This document shows, piece by piece, positions 1-8,251 of a DNA stretch of 64,000 nucleotides. Both the position numbers and the translations under genes were made by a program. The notes below the pieces were generated by a model, which was not told the origin of the DNA, ran no database searches, and saw only the letters and a program-made list of their open reading frames with translations. The DNA is from DATKUC01 sp964577375 (GTDB taxonomy: Bacteria; Spirochaetota; Spirochaetia; DSM-27196; DATKUC01). The stretch spans positions 20,995 through 84,994 of the forward strand of contig CAZNYW010000010.1 in NCBI GenBank assembly GCA_964577375.1, written 5' to 3'. The stretch's first letter is position 1; each line of letters begins with the position of its first letter.

Positions 1-196
1 CGATCTTCTGGGAGATCGAAGCGTCAATTCCCCACGAGGAAAGGGTCGCAGGCATCCCGGTGGCGGTGGAGGAGCGGTCGCGCGCGAAATCGAAATTGCC
101 CAGGTTGAATAGAAGGTCCGTTTGAAGCCCCTGTGCAGGCAGCGCCGACAGAAGAGCGAACGGTACGGCCACCAGTGCCTTGTGAATCCATCTCAT
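1..196 (-). CDS. Secreted protein, N-terminal part only (cut by window edge)
   Basis: The reading frame opens with ATG at 194-196 on the minus strand and is still open at base 1, giving 65 codons. The first ~22 residues look like a signal peptide (positive start, hydrophobic core, small residues, ending near LPAQG), followed by a polar stretch (TDLLFNLGNF...). The start lies two bases beyond the stop of the upstream gene, and GGAG sits about 8 bases before it, so the two genes are probably translated together. The upstream gene is a predicted outer-membrane barrel, so this is likely a related envelope protein. No family could be recognised from the fragment. Confidence 0.6.
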   Translation of the reverse strand, partial: MRWIHKALVAVPFALLSALPAQGLQTDLLFNLGNFDFARDRSSTATGMPATLSSWGIDASISQKI

Positions 197-198
197 GC

Positions 199-1347
199 TC
201 AGAACTCCGTGCGGATACCGATGTAGCCCGTGAACAGGCTCTGGAAATCAAAGGGTATCAGCTGCGCGGCGATTTTGAAATCCCATATGACGCCCGTGGC
301 GTTGATTCGCAGGAAGGGCGAGGCAGAAATCGCAACTGCATTGCCTCCGGTGGAGGAGTGCGTCAGCAGGCCGTCGATCCCAAAAACTGCCGGGTCTTTG
401 AGCTCATTGCCGATCTGAAAGCGAAGGTTGGCATCGAAGGCGCCTCCTTCGTTGGTGGCGGATTCGAGATAGTAGGAGGGGTGCCAGAAGACTGTCACAA
501 TTATCGAGAACGGGTTGAGGCGGAGTCTGGGTTCAAAAAGGACATAGAGCTGCTGAGCTGAGAATCCGTCGGCCGGCGACCAGTAGGGGAGTCCCAGTGC
601 GACAAGGAACTGTGCTATGTCGGTCGGTTTGGCGAAAAGGAAGAACCCGGCCCGGTAGAGTCCGTAGGGACTCTGGGGAAACGAAGCACCGGCGAAGGCC
701 GCCACTTTCAACGGCTCGGTATTGACGGCAATTCGAAGATCCGCAGCGTAGACGCCGGTGCCTAGATATGCGTCGGTGTACAAATAGCCGTCCACGAGAA
801 GGCCCTTTGGATCGCTTGGAATCGAAACCCGTATGCCTGTACCGGAAACGCGGTAGACTCCATCGTATTCTATTGCTGGCGGCGTGGGGTAGGTGAGGTA
901 TCCACCGAAATCCGTACCGACGGGTTCCGTCCCGAAGCGATCGGAAAAGACGCTCCCGGAGCCAAAAATGTCGTTCAGACCGACAAAGTAGGTAAGGCCT
1001 ATTCGTGTGCCCAGGAGGCGTTTCGCGGTCACCTCCGCGCCGTTGAAAAGCAGCACCCGCTGAAGGATCGTGGATGCGGGAGCGGTTGACGGCACCGCGG
1101 CAAAATCCGCGTTGGTAGTATCCATGCCGAACGAGAGTTTCGCGCCGAACTTGTAGCCGCCGCCCACAGAGAGATCGAATTTGGTTCTGGTGTCGATCTG
1201 CAGCGCCCCGCTCTGCATGTAGCCACGGGAGTAAATCTGCAGGGAGCCAACGCTCACATCCGCTGCGGACAGCATCGTGGCGGTGGAAAACAGAGCGGCG
1301 ACGAGAACGGCGGTGGCCATCACGCCGGGTCGGACACAACGGTTCAT
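199..1347 (-). CDS. Predicted outer-membrane beta-barrel protein
   Basis: A 382-residue protein with a clear signal peptide (about residues 1-28, cleavage near LSAAD). The rest is rich in alternating hydrophobic/polar stretches with many Gly, Tyr and Phe, and ends in GYIGIRTEF. A C-terminal Phe is the usual BAM recognition signal of outer-membrane barrels. A GGAG ribosome site lies 6 bases before the ATG. It diverges from cheA across about 80 bases and is followed after two bases by another secreted protein. No specific family was recognised, and a transport or adhesion role would be a guess. The barrel call is an inference from composition and the terminal residue. Confidence 0.6.
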   Translation of the reverse strand: MNRCVRPGVMATAVLVAALFSTATMLSAADVSVGSLQIYSRGYMQSGALQIDTRTKFDLSVGGGYKFGAKLSFGMDTTNADFAAVPSTAPASTILQRVLLFNGAEVTAKRLLGTRIGLTYFVGLNDIFGSGSVFSDRFGTEPVGTDFGGYLTYPTPPAIEYDGVYRVSGTGIRVSIPSDPKGLLVDGYLYTDAYLGTGVYAADLRIAVNTEPLKVAAFAGASFPQSPYGLYRAGFFLFAKPTDIAQFLVALGLPYWSPADGFSAQQLYVLFEPRLRLNPFSIIVTVFWHPSYYLESATNEGGAFDANLRFQIGNELKDPAVFGIDGLLTHSSTGGNAVAISASPFLRINATGVIWDFKIAAQLIPFDFQSLFTGYIGIRTEF

Positions 1348-1428
1348 GTGTTTCTCCTCTTCTTATTATCGAGAAGTCGGGTTCCAACCTTGATTGCGAC
1401 GCGCAACTGACTTGACGAAAGAGGGTCT

Positions 1429-3861
1429 ATGCATAAGAATTGGAGCAATATGAGCGATTATCTCGACCCCGCCAATGAAGAGCTTCTGAAGGACTTCTTT
1501 GTCGAAGCGCAGCTTTCGGTCGACCTGCTCGAGCAGAACATTCTGGTTCTGGAAAACAACCCTCAGGACCGCGACGCGATAGACGAGATTTTTCGCGCGG
1601 CACACACGCTGAAGGGCGCAACCGCGACCGTTCAGATGATGGAGCTCGCCGAGTTTACCCATGTCGTCGAGGATGTCCTCGACCGCATCCGGTCCGATGA
1701 GATCGACGTCAACGAAGCGGTGGTCGACCACCTCCTGTCGGCGATCGACGTTGTAAAATCGATGCTCGAAGCACGCTCGGGCGGTTCGGTCTTCGACGGT
1801 GACACGGGCGGGATAGAGACCACTCTGCGTGGGTATCTCAAAGTCACGCGCAAAAGGAAGTCAGAGCCTGCGGCCGCCAGACAAGCTGAGACTAAGACCG
1901 CGCAGGAAGCCGGGCCCAAGCCGAAAAAGGGCGAGCCGGCAGCGGTCGCGGCCGACGACGAGCTTACCGAATATGAGCTGCTCGAGCTTGCCCAGGCGGC
2001 GGGCCCGGACGCGACCATCTATCGGATCAAGGTAACATTCAACGAAGATCATCCCATGAACACCGTCGGCGGTATTCAGGTGTTCGCGGCGCTGAAGACA
2101 ATGGGGCCGGTGCTTCGGACGGTTCCGGACTTCGAGCGCCTGTACGAGGATATCTTTTTTCCGGCGGTGGAGTATTACGTCGCCGCCGACGAAACGCCCG
2201 AGCGGATTCGCGAAAAGGTGACGATTCCGGAGGTGACCACTACTCTCACCGTCGAACAGGTGGTTTCGGGCTCCTCCTCCGCACCTTCCCGGCTTGCGGC
2301 GCCCGCCCGAGCCGCCTCTGCGACCGCCGGTCAACAGGAAGTCGACGAAGAAGACATCGACGCAGCCACCGAAGAGGAGAGTGCCGACGCGGCGGGAGCG
2401 CAGGAACAGACGGCTCCATCCGCCGTCGCCCCAGAGGTGGGGCGCGACGGTGAAGTCAAGAAGCAGATGTCGATCGGTTCGGTGCTTCGGGTCGACAGCC
2501 GGCGCATCGACAACCTGTTGAATCTGGTAAGCGAAACCGTAATCAACAAGGCTACATTCAACCAGATAAACACCCAGTTCTCCGAGAACATCGCCACTTT
2601 TCAGGGGGCGGAGACCGCCTACCGGGAAAGACTGAAGGAGCTGTTCGACGCGCTTCCCGAATACCTCGAAGGCATTCAGGGCGGCGGTTCGGTAAAGGAC
2701 GCAAAACGCGACATCGTCGCGCGCTTCGGCGATCTGCTCGAGCTCTTTGATCCCTTTCAGAGCTCGCTGCGCGCAACGGTTGCGAAGTTCCGCAGTACAG
2801 CGCAGAATCTGGGGAGAATTACCGGGGAGCTTCAGGAGGGAGTCATGCAGATACGCATGGTTCCCATATCCCAGATCTTTTCCAGATTTCCGCGCCTTGT
2901 GCGGGACCTGTCCCGGTCGCTCAACAAGCGCCTGCAGCTCGTTGTCGAAGGTGGGGATACCGAGCTCGACAAATCCGTCATCGAAGACCTTCTCGACCCG
3001 CTCATCCACTGTGTGCGCAACTCCATCGATCACGGTATCGAGACCCCGGAAGAACGGCGCGCCGCCGGGAAGCCGGAGGAGGGACGCCTGCTCCTTCGCG
3101 CCGCCAACGAAGGCAACATGATCATCATCGAGATTGCGGACGATGGAAAAGGCATCGACGTCGAAGCGGTTCGCGAACGCGGTGTCGCCAAGGGTCTGAT
3201 CCATCCGAGCAAGACTCTCTCGGAGATCGAGGCATTCAACCTCATTTTTGCGCCCGGTTTTTCAACAGCTCAGTCGGTGACCAATATTTCCGGGCGAGGA
3301 GTTGGACTCGACGTTGTCAAGAAACAGATCGAGAAGCTGAACGGCACCGTGACGGTAAGCTCGGAGCGGGGCACCGGTACACGCTTCATCATGAAGATTC
3401 CGCTCACACTCGCCATCATTCAGGGGCTCCTCGTGCGGGTGGGTTCCGAGATGTATGCAATTCCCATAACCTCGGTAATCGAAAGTCATCGAATCCGCCC
3501 GAGCGAGATAAAGATGATCGATAATTACGAAGTCTTCAACGTTCGCGACGACGTCATTTCGCTGCTCCGGCTGAATCGTCTGTTCCGCATTCCGACGAAC
3601 GAGCAGAAGGAATTCTATTTCGTCGTAATTGTCGGAAGCGGCAATCGACGGATGGGTCTCATCGTAGACAGCCTGATAGGCGAAGAGGACGTTGTCATCA
3701 AACCCCTCAGAGATCGTTACACTAACTCGCCGGGCATCGCAGGTGCCAACATCACGGGCGACGGAACTGTTTCCCTCATCATCGATGTAAGCCAGCTCCT
3801 GGAGCTCGGCCTGCAGCGAGAGCGCGAGGCGCGGTCCCGTCGCGAGACCACGATAAGCTGA
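1429..3861 (+). CDS. cheA: Chemotaxis histidine kinase CheA
   Basis: Hybrid sensor kinase that phosphorylates itself and passes the phosphate to CheY, tuning flagellar motor reversal. The 810-residue protein has an N-terminal HPt domain with the phospho-accepting His (H59 in RAAHTLKG), an acidic/Ala-rich linker with a P2-like region, a dimerisation region, an HATPase domain (boxes NSIDHGIE, DDGKGID, GRGVGLDVV) and a C-terminal CheW-like domain. An internal ATG at 1450 (MSDYLDP...), preceded by GGAG, fits the usual spirochaete CheA start and may be the true one; the ATG at 1429 also has a purine-rich site. It is the first gene of cheA-cheW/R-cheX-cheY. Confidence 0.95.
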   Translation: MHKNWSNMSDYLDPANEELLKDFFVEAQLSVDLLEQNILVLENNPQDRDAIDEIFRAAHTLKGATATVQMMELAEFTHVVEDVLDRIRSDEIDVNEAVVDHLLSAIDVVKSMLEARSGGSVFDGDTGGIETTLRGYLKVTRKRKSEPAAARQAETKTAQEAGPKPKKGEPAAVAADDELTEYELLELAQAAGPDATIYRIKVTFNEDHPMNTVGGIQVFAALKTMGPVLRTVPDFERLYEDIFFPAVEYYVAADETPERIREKVTIPEVTTTLTVEQVVSGSSSAPSRLAAPARAASATAGQQEVDEEDIDAATEEESADAAGAQEQTAPSAVAPEVGRDGEVKKQMSIGSVLRVDSRRIDNLLNLVSETVINKATFNQINTQFSENIATFQGAETAYRERLKELFDALPEYLEGIQGGGSVKDAKRDIVARFGDLLELFDPFQSSLRATVAKFRSTAQNLGRITGELQEGVMQIRMVPISQIFSRFPRLVRDLSRSLNKRLQLVVEGGDTELDKSVIEDLLDPLIHCVRNSIDHGIETPEERRAAGKPEEGRLLLRAANEGNMIIIEIADDGKGIDVEAVRERGVAKGLIHPSKTLSEIEAFNLIFAPGFSTAQSVTNISGRGVGLDVVKKQIEKLNGTVTVSSERGTGTRFIMKIPLTLAIIQGLLVRVGSEMYAIPITSVIESHRIRPSEIKMIDNYEVFNVRDDVISLLRLNRLFRIPTNEQKEFYFVVIVGSGNRRMGLIVDSLIGEEDVVIKPLRDRYTNSPGIAGANITGDGTVSLIIDVSQLLELGLQREREARSRRETTIS

Positions 3862-3873
3862 TCGGAGAGACGT

Positions 3874-5346
3874 ATGAGTGATACCGGCACGGAAAACAAA
3901 CAGCCTATCGGGTCTGCGCAGGAAAAGCGTGCGGACAACGATTCCGCACAGCGACAGAGCGCCACTGCCGTGAGACGACGCGGACGGGCGCGCCGGCGTG
4001 AACGCGCTGCGGAGGAACCGGTCGAGGTCGTCGACTTCAAGATGGTGACCTTTTCTCTCGGGGGGAAGGATTACGGAATCGACATCATGAAGGTGAAGGA
4101 GATCGCGAAGTTCTCTCACTTCACCTACGTGCCCAACTGCCCACCCTTCGTCCGTGGAGTCTACAACCTTCGCGGTGACATTATCTCGGTTATCGACCTC
4201 CGTCGCATGTTCAATATACCGATCCCGGAAAAGGCAGCCCCTCGTGAAGGGGAACGCGAATCTTCGAGCAGAATCGACAGCGGGCTCATCCTTCGGCTGG
4301 AATCGACACTGATCGGCGTGGTAGTCGATCAGATCGACAAGGTCATCGGAATCGCCTCGTCCACGGTCCAACCGCCTCATCCGATTTTCGCCGACGTCAA
4401 CATCAAGTACATCAGCGGCGTCGTGGAGCACGAGGACCGGCTGTACATCATTCTCGACGTGGAGCGCATCCTGTCGCGTGAGGCGCAGATGGAGCCGCAG
4501 CGGCTGCCGACAGCCGCTGAAATGGAGCCCGAAACGATTCAGCAGGAATCCGCCGCGCCGACCCCGGAGAAGAAGCGGGGAAGGGCGCCGGCGGCCGCAG
4601 CCGAGGACGTCGGTTTCGGTTTCATCTCGGAAACCCTGGCGACCTTTGCCGGGTTCTACGTGAGCGACATGAACCGGGAATGGGTGACCCGCCGTTATGC
4701 GGCCTGGAAGGATGAAAACCGGAGCGCGGGCGCAGAACCGCAGATAACCTCGGTCGATGAGGCGGGGATTTTTCTTCAGTCGTTCCATTCGCCAGCGACT
4801 GGAAAGTTCTGGCCCGAGACATACTCGAAGGACGTCGAGAAGCTTCTGCCCAGGGACGGAGTTCGCAGCATACAGGTGTGGAATCCAGGGTGCGCGAAGG
4901 GCCACGAAAGTTACAGTTTCTGCTGTCTGCTCCGAAAGAAGTTTCCCGAAGCACGCATCAAGATATGGGCGAGCGACAAGGACCTCCTCAGCATATCGAC
5001 CGCGCCGAACCTTGTATTCCCGCAGCACGAGGTTCCTGCCGACTGCCGCGACTCGCTCGTCTCCGGCCGGAACGGATACTCGTTCGGGCCCGCAATAAAG
5101 GACCTGATCGTATTCGAGTATCACGACGTGCTGCACGACAGCACGGTTCCTGAGGTGGACATGATCCTCGCGCGAGACGTTCTGTCGTACATGAAACCGT
5201 CTGATCAGACTGCACTTGTGGAAGAATTCGCCGAACGCCTGAAGAGCGGCGGCGTGCTCATAGTCGGTGCCAACGAGCGCATCCCCGAGGGTGATGAATG
5301 GCACAAGGCCGGCGACGGGCAGATAAGCGCATACATCAAGAACTAA
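3874..5346 (+). CDS. cheW: CheW-CheR-like fusion, chemotaxis coupling protein
   Basis: A 490-residue fusion. Residues about 50-200 form a CheW domain (FSLGGKDYGIDIMKV..., VRGVYNLRGDIISVID) that links receptors to CheA. Residues about 245-490 resemble the methyltransferase fold of CheR, including a glycine-containing SAM-loop region (VWNPGCAKGHESYS). The arginine-containing FFR motif of active CheR is not visible; the matching stretch reads FLQSFHSP. Fusions of this type are known in spirochaetes, where the CheR-like part is a structural component of the receptor array. The N-terminal ~45 residues are charged and probably disordered. It starts 12 bases after cheA with a GGAGAG site. Confidence 0.9.
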   Translation: MSDTGTENKQPIGSAQEKRADNDSAQRQSATAVRRRGRARRRERAAEEPVEVVDFKMVTFSLGGKDYGIDIMKVKEIAKFSHFTYVPNCPPFVRGVYNLRGDIISVIDLRRMFNIPIPEKAAPREGERESSSRIDSGLILRLESTLIGVVVDQIDKVIGIASSTVQPPHPIFADVNIKYISGVVEHEDRLYIILDVERILSREAQMEPQRLPTAAEMEPETIQQESAAPTPEKKRGRAPAAAAEDVGFGFISETLATFAGFYVSDMNREWVTRRYAAWKDENRSAGAEPQITSVDEAGIFLQSFHSPATGKFWPETYSKDVEKLLPRDGVRSIQVWNPGCAKGHESYSFCCLLRKKFPEARIKIWASDKDLLSISTAPNLVFPQHEVPADCRDSLVSGRNGYSFGPAIKDLIVFEYHDVLHDSTVPEVDMILARDVLSYMKPSDQTALVEEFAERLKSGGVLIVGANERIPEGDEWHKAGDGQISAYIKN

Positions 5347-5367
5347 CCACCGGGAGGACTGGCTAAA

Positions 5368-5844
5368 ATGAGAGTGGAGTATATCAATCCCTTCGTCGAA
5401 TCCGCCTACGGCGTAATCAAAGAGGTGCTCAATACCGAGATCACCCGCGGCGAGCTGTATCTCAAGTCGACATCGATGCCGGTGCTCGGCGTGGCGGCGA
5501 TAATCGGCCTGGCGGGCGATGTCGAAGGCCGTGTCCTCTTCGACATGACCAAGGAAACCGCCATCAAGATCGCAAATGAGATGCTCAAATCGATGGACAT
5601 GGACCCGATCGACGACCTGACGGATATGGGCAAGGCGAGCATAACCGAGCTTGCCAATATGATCACCGGTCAGGCGGTGACCAAGCTGCACAACCTCGGA
5701 TTCAAGTTCGACCTGACGCCGCCGGCCCTCTTCACCGGTGACAACATGGAAGTGTCGGATCCGGAGGTCGAAGCCCTCATTGTCCCGATGGAGATCCCCC
5801 AGGGAAAGGTCGAAATCAACGTCGCTATCCGGGAACGAACCTGA
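5368..5844 (+). CDS. cheX: CheY-P phosphatase CheX
   Basis: A 158-residue protein of the CheC/CheX/FliY phosphatase family, which dephosphorylates CheY-P to end the chemotaxis signal. The helix with the catalytic E-x-x-N pattern is visible (ITELANMITGQ), with hydrophobic strands on both sides. The length matches known CheX proteins. It lies third in the chemotaxis operon, between the CheW-CheR fusion and cheY, the same order as in Treponema and Borrelia. A strong GGAGG site lies upstream of the ATG. Confidence 0.92.
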   Translation: MRVEYINPFVESAYGVIKEVLNTEITRGELYLKSTSMPVLGVAAIIGLAGDVEGRVLFDMTKETAIKIANEMLKSMDMDPIDDLTDMGKASITELANMITGQAVTKLHNLGFKFDLTPPALFTGDNMEVSDPEVEALIVPMEIPQGKVEINVAIRERT

Positions 5845-5884
5845 TCCCGTCGGCGTCCACTTATGACGAGGGGAGAGCCGCCAG

Positions 5885-6322
5885 ATGAAGACAAAACAGG
5901 ATTTCCCGACTATTAACGAGCGGAAGACTGAGGGATTGAGCGACGAAGGCGCGCCCTACCGGGTGCTGATCGTCGACGATTCGATGTTCATAACCAAACA
6001 GATAGGGCAGATCCTCACCTCCGAGGGCTTCGACGTCATCGGCACCGCCGAGAACGGTCAGGAAGGCGTGGAGAAGTACAAGGAGCTCTATCCGAACGTT
6101 GATGTGGTTACCATGGACATCACGATGCCCAAGATGGACGGTGTCACCGCGCTCGAGAAAATCGTCGAGTTTGACAAGGATGCAAAGGTGATTATGATAA
6201 GCGCCCTTGGCAAACAGGACCTGGTAAAGAAGTCCCTACTGCTCGGCGCGAAGAACTATATCGTCAAGCCGCTGGATCGAAAAAAAGTACTCGAAAGGGT
6301 ACTGATGACGTTGAAAAAGTAA
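5885..6322 (+). CDS. cheY: Chemotaxis response regulator CheY
   Basis: A single receiver domain of 145 residues that carries the phosphate signal from CheA to the flagellar switch. The acidic pair D31-D32 (LIVDDSMF), phospho-acceptor D78 (VVTMDITMPKMDG), conserved Ser (MISALG) and Lys (VKPLD) are all present. There is an N-terminal extension of ~24 polar residues compared with minimal CheY. A GGGGAGAG site precedes the ATG. It closes the che operon, and the promoter of the following tRNA lies within its last codons. Confidence 0.93.
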   Translation: MKTKQDFPTINERKTEGLSDEGAPYRVLIVDDSMFITKQIGQILTSEGFDVIGTAENGQEGVEKYKELYPNVDVVTMDITMPKMDGVTALEKIVEFDKDAKVIMISALGKQDLVKKSLLLGAKNYIVKPLDRKKVLERVLMTLKK

Positions 6323-6340
6323 TTCCGAATATGGTATAGT
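6311..6340 (+). promoter_or_regulatory. Predicted promoter of tRNA-Val
   Basis: TTGAAA (6311-6316), an 18-base spacer and TATAGT (6335-6340) place the transcription start about 7 bases before the mature 5' end of the tRNA. The -35 box lies inside the end of cheY. Confidence 0.55.
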
Positions 6341-6353
6341 CTCGAACACGTCA

Positions 6354-6427
6354 GGGCGGTTAGCTCAGTTGGTTAGAGCACGTGCTCGACACGCACGGGG
6401 TCGGTGGTTCGAATCCACTATCGCCCA
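6354..6427 (+). tRNA. tRNA-Val (anticodon GAC)
   Basis: A complete cloverleaf: 7-bp acceptor stem (6354-6360 with 6420-6426, one G-U pair), D arm 6363-6379, anticodon stem 6381-6385 with 6393-6397, T arm 6403-6419 with the TTCGAAT loop, and discriminator A at 6427. Anticodon bases 6388-6390 are GAC, which reads the valine codon GUC. The CCA end is not encoded. The anticodon loop reads TCGACAC, so position 33 is C rather than the near-universal U. Confidence 0.93.
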
Positions 6428-6455
6428 TTAAGAGTACCGAAAAAAAACGCGTAAC

Positions 6456-6477
6456 AGGGCCACCGAAGGGTGGCCCT
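6456..6477. terminator. Hairpin terminator between tRNA-Val and the ilv/pgl operon
   Basis: A perfect 9-bp stem (6456-6464 with 6469-6477) closes a GAAG tetraloop. On the plus strand it is followed by a short T-rich stretch. On the minus strand a run of seven T follows about 10 bases after the stem. It lies between convergent units (tRNA on plus, pgl on minus), so it may stop both. Confidence 0.65.
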
Positions 6478-6487
6478 TCCTGTATCT

Positions 6488-7582
6488 TCAGACCCGAGAC
6501 GCGACCACACAGACCGGCCGTGACAGCGAAAGGCTGTGGCCGGTAGGCGTAAGGCGACCGGTAGCGGTGTCGACGTGAAAGCTCACCAGACTGTCTCCAT
6601 CCTGGTTTGCCGCGATGAGCAGATCCGTACCGTCGACAAGGGCGAAATTGCGAGGCGTGCGTCCACCGCTCGAGACCGAGGTTTCGAAGCGCAGACCCCT
6701 GCCGCTCGGGTCTGCGGAAAAGAGAGTGATTGTATCGTCTCCGCGGTTTGAGCAGTAGACATGCCTTCCGGACGGAGACACGTGAATATCGGCGACCGTA
6801 TTGAGCGAAGAGACCCCGGATGCCTTTTCAGCTGAAGCCTCTTCCGGACGGGTCGAGGCAGCGGCGATGCGACCAAGCTGTCGCGATGCTTCGGACCAGG
6901 AGAATACCTCGACCTCGGAGGACAGCTCGTGTGAGACGTAACAGACCGAGCCCGAGGGATGAAACGCTGCGTGGCGCGGCCCCGACCCTGCGCCGACGCT
7001 AACCTGCTCGTGCAGTGACAGGCTGCCCTCGGCCGGATCGAACGTGTACACATTGAGGCTGTCGGTTCCGAGATCTGCCACAATCAGCGAACCTCCAGCG
7101 GGAGAGAATGTGGCCGAGTGCGCGTGCGGGCCCTCCTGACGTTCAGGATGGGGCCCCGCCCCGCTGTGCTGAACCCACGCGGTCCGGCGGCCCAGGCCGC
7201 CCGACCGGTCCGCCCGGATAACCGACACCGAACCGCTTCCATAGTTGGCGACCGCAACGTATCTGTGATCGTGGGAGAGGGCGAGATGACACGGACCCGA
7301 ACCGCCGCTTCCGGCGGTCGAGCGGAGTCTGAGACTTCGACCGCCGTCGGTCACCTCAAATGCCGCCACCGCGCCTTCAGGCCGGTCCGAGTAGGAATCG
7401 ACTTCCAGGACCGCATACAGAAGCCCGGATTCCTGGTCGAGCGCAAGGAAGGAGGGATTGGGCACAGCGTCGGACTCACCGACAGCGACCATCCGGCCCG
7501 TCGAGCCGTCTACGGAGACGATCTGTACTCCTTCGGAACCCTTGTCCGTGTAGGTACCGACGTAGGCATACCGGGCTTCCAT
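6488..7582 (-). CDS. pgl: Beta-propeller lactonase, probable 6-phosphogluconolactonase
   Basis: A 364-residue member of the seven-bladed beta-propeller lactonase family (YkgB/Pgl type). Members hydrolyse 6-phosphogluconolactone in the oxidative pentose phosphate pathway; others act on different lactones, so the substrate is inferred. Family signatures are YVGTYT at the start, GPCHLALSHD, the His-rich segment GPHAHSATFSP, GPRHAAFHPSG and GRTPRNFAL near the end. Length is typical. No signal peptide, so cytoplasmic. It lies 39 bases after ilvN and may be the third gene of the ilvB operon, though there is no obvious metabolic link. Confidence 0.82.
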   Translation of the reverse strand: MEARYAYVGTYTDKGSEGVQIVSVDGSTGRMVAVGESDAVPNPSFLALDQESGLLYAVLEVDSYSDRPEGAVAAFEVTDGGRSLRLRSTAGSGGSGPCHLALSHDHRYVAVANYGSGSVSVIRADRSGGLGRRTAWVQHSGAGPHPERQEGPHAHSATFSPAGGSLIVADLGTDSLNVYTFDPAEGSLSLHEQVSVGAGSGPRHAAFHPSGSVCYVSHELSSEVEVFSWSEASRQLGRIAAASTRPEEASAEKASGVSSLNTVADIHVSPSGRHVYCSNRGDDTITLFSADPSGRGLRFETSVSSGGRTPRNFALVDGTDLLIAANQDGDSLVSFHVDTATGRLTPTGHSLSLSRPVCVVASRV

Positions 7583-7621
7583 GCCGTTTTCCAGCGTTCG
7601 CCTCCCGCCTGCGCTCTGCGC

Positions 7622-8233
7622 TCAGGCGGTGGTCATCTCTCCGCGCGCGATCAAAACCTTGCCGGTCCGCACAAGTTCACGGACGCCGTACTGGCTCACG
7701 ATCCGGTTCACATTGTCGATCTTCTCGGTCTCTCCCACCACCTGGAAGGTTACACTTGTATCGGACAGATCAACGGTTTCGCAGCCAAGCGCGTGCGCGA
7801 GCTGCAGTATCTCTACCCGGTGGGAGGGCTCGCACTTGATCTTCAGAAGCGCGAGCTCGCGGTGGATAATCGACTCGCCGGTGCGGTCGGTGGCGTGAAC
7901 AACGTCCACCAGCTTGTTGAGCTGCTTGAGAATCTGATCGAGCGTCCGCTTGTCGCCGGTAGCGACGATATTCATCGTGGAGAAGTCCGGATCGTTTGAT
8001 TCCGAAACCACGAGACTGTCGATATTGAACCCTCGTCTCGCGAAAACCAGTGCAATTCGAATCAGAACTCCCGGCTTGTTGGCGACGTAGAGGCTTATGG
8101 TGTGGCGGGCCATCTCACCGGCAAGCGGCGTCGCCGTCGTGGAATTCCGGGTTTCCTGCACGTGCTCGACCTCTTGTCCCTCGAGAGTCTGGCCGCCTGT
8201 CTTGCTGTGTCCGTTTCTTCCATTCGTATCCAT
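7622..8233 (-). CDS. ilvN: Acetolactate synthase small (regulatory) subunit
   Basis: Regulatory subunit of acetohydroxyacid synthase, which activates the catalytic subunit and mediates valine feedback inhibition. The ACT domain starts at about residue 42 (RHTISLYVANKPGVLIRI) and is followed by the family's C-terminal domain. It has a ~40-residue polar N-terminal extension not usual in the family. The start at 8233 is preferred because AAAGGAG lies 9 bases upstream; the internal ATG at 8113 has no properly spaced site. It is 18 bases downstream of ilvB. Confidence 0.93.
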   Translation of the reverse strand: MDTNGRNGHSKTGGQTLEGQEVEHVQETRNSTTATPLAGEMARHTISLYVANKPGVLIRIALVFARRGFNIDSLVVSESNDPDFSTMNIVATGDKRTLDQILKQLNKLVDVVHATDRTGESIIHRELALLKIKCEPSHRVEILQLAHALGCETVDLSDTSVTFQVVGETEKIDNVNRIVSQYGVRELVRTGKVLIARGEMTTA

Positions 8234-8251
8234 TTCGATGTGCTCCTTTCC

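Noticed and set aside
1348..1428. Flagellar sigma-28 promoter for the che operon
   Set aside because: I found no TAAA-N15-GCCGATAA-like sequence between the barrel gene and cheA.
3262..5691. An 809-codon minus-strand ORF opposite cheA/cheW-R
   Set aside because: It is the antisense shadow of strongly conserved chemotaxis genes, as often happens in GC-rich DNA.
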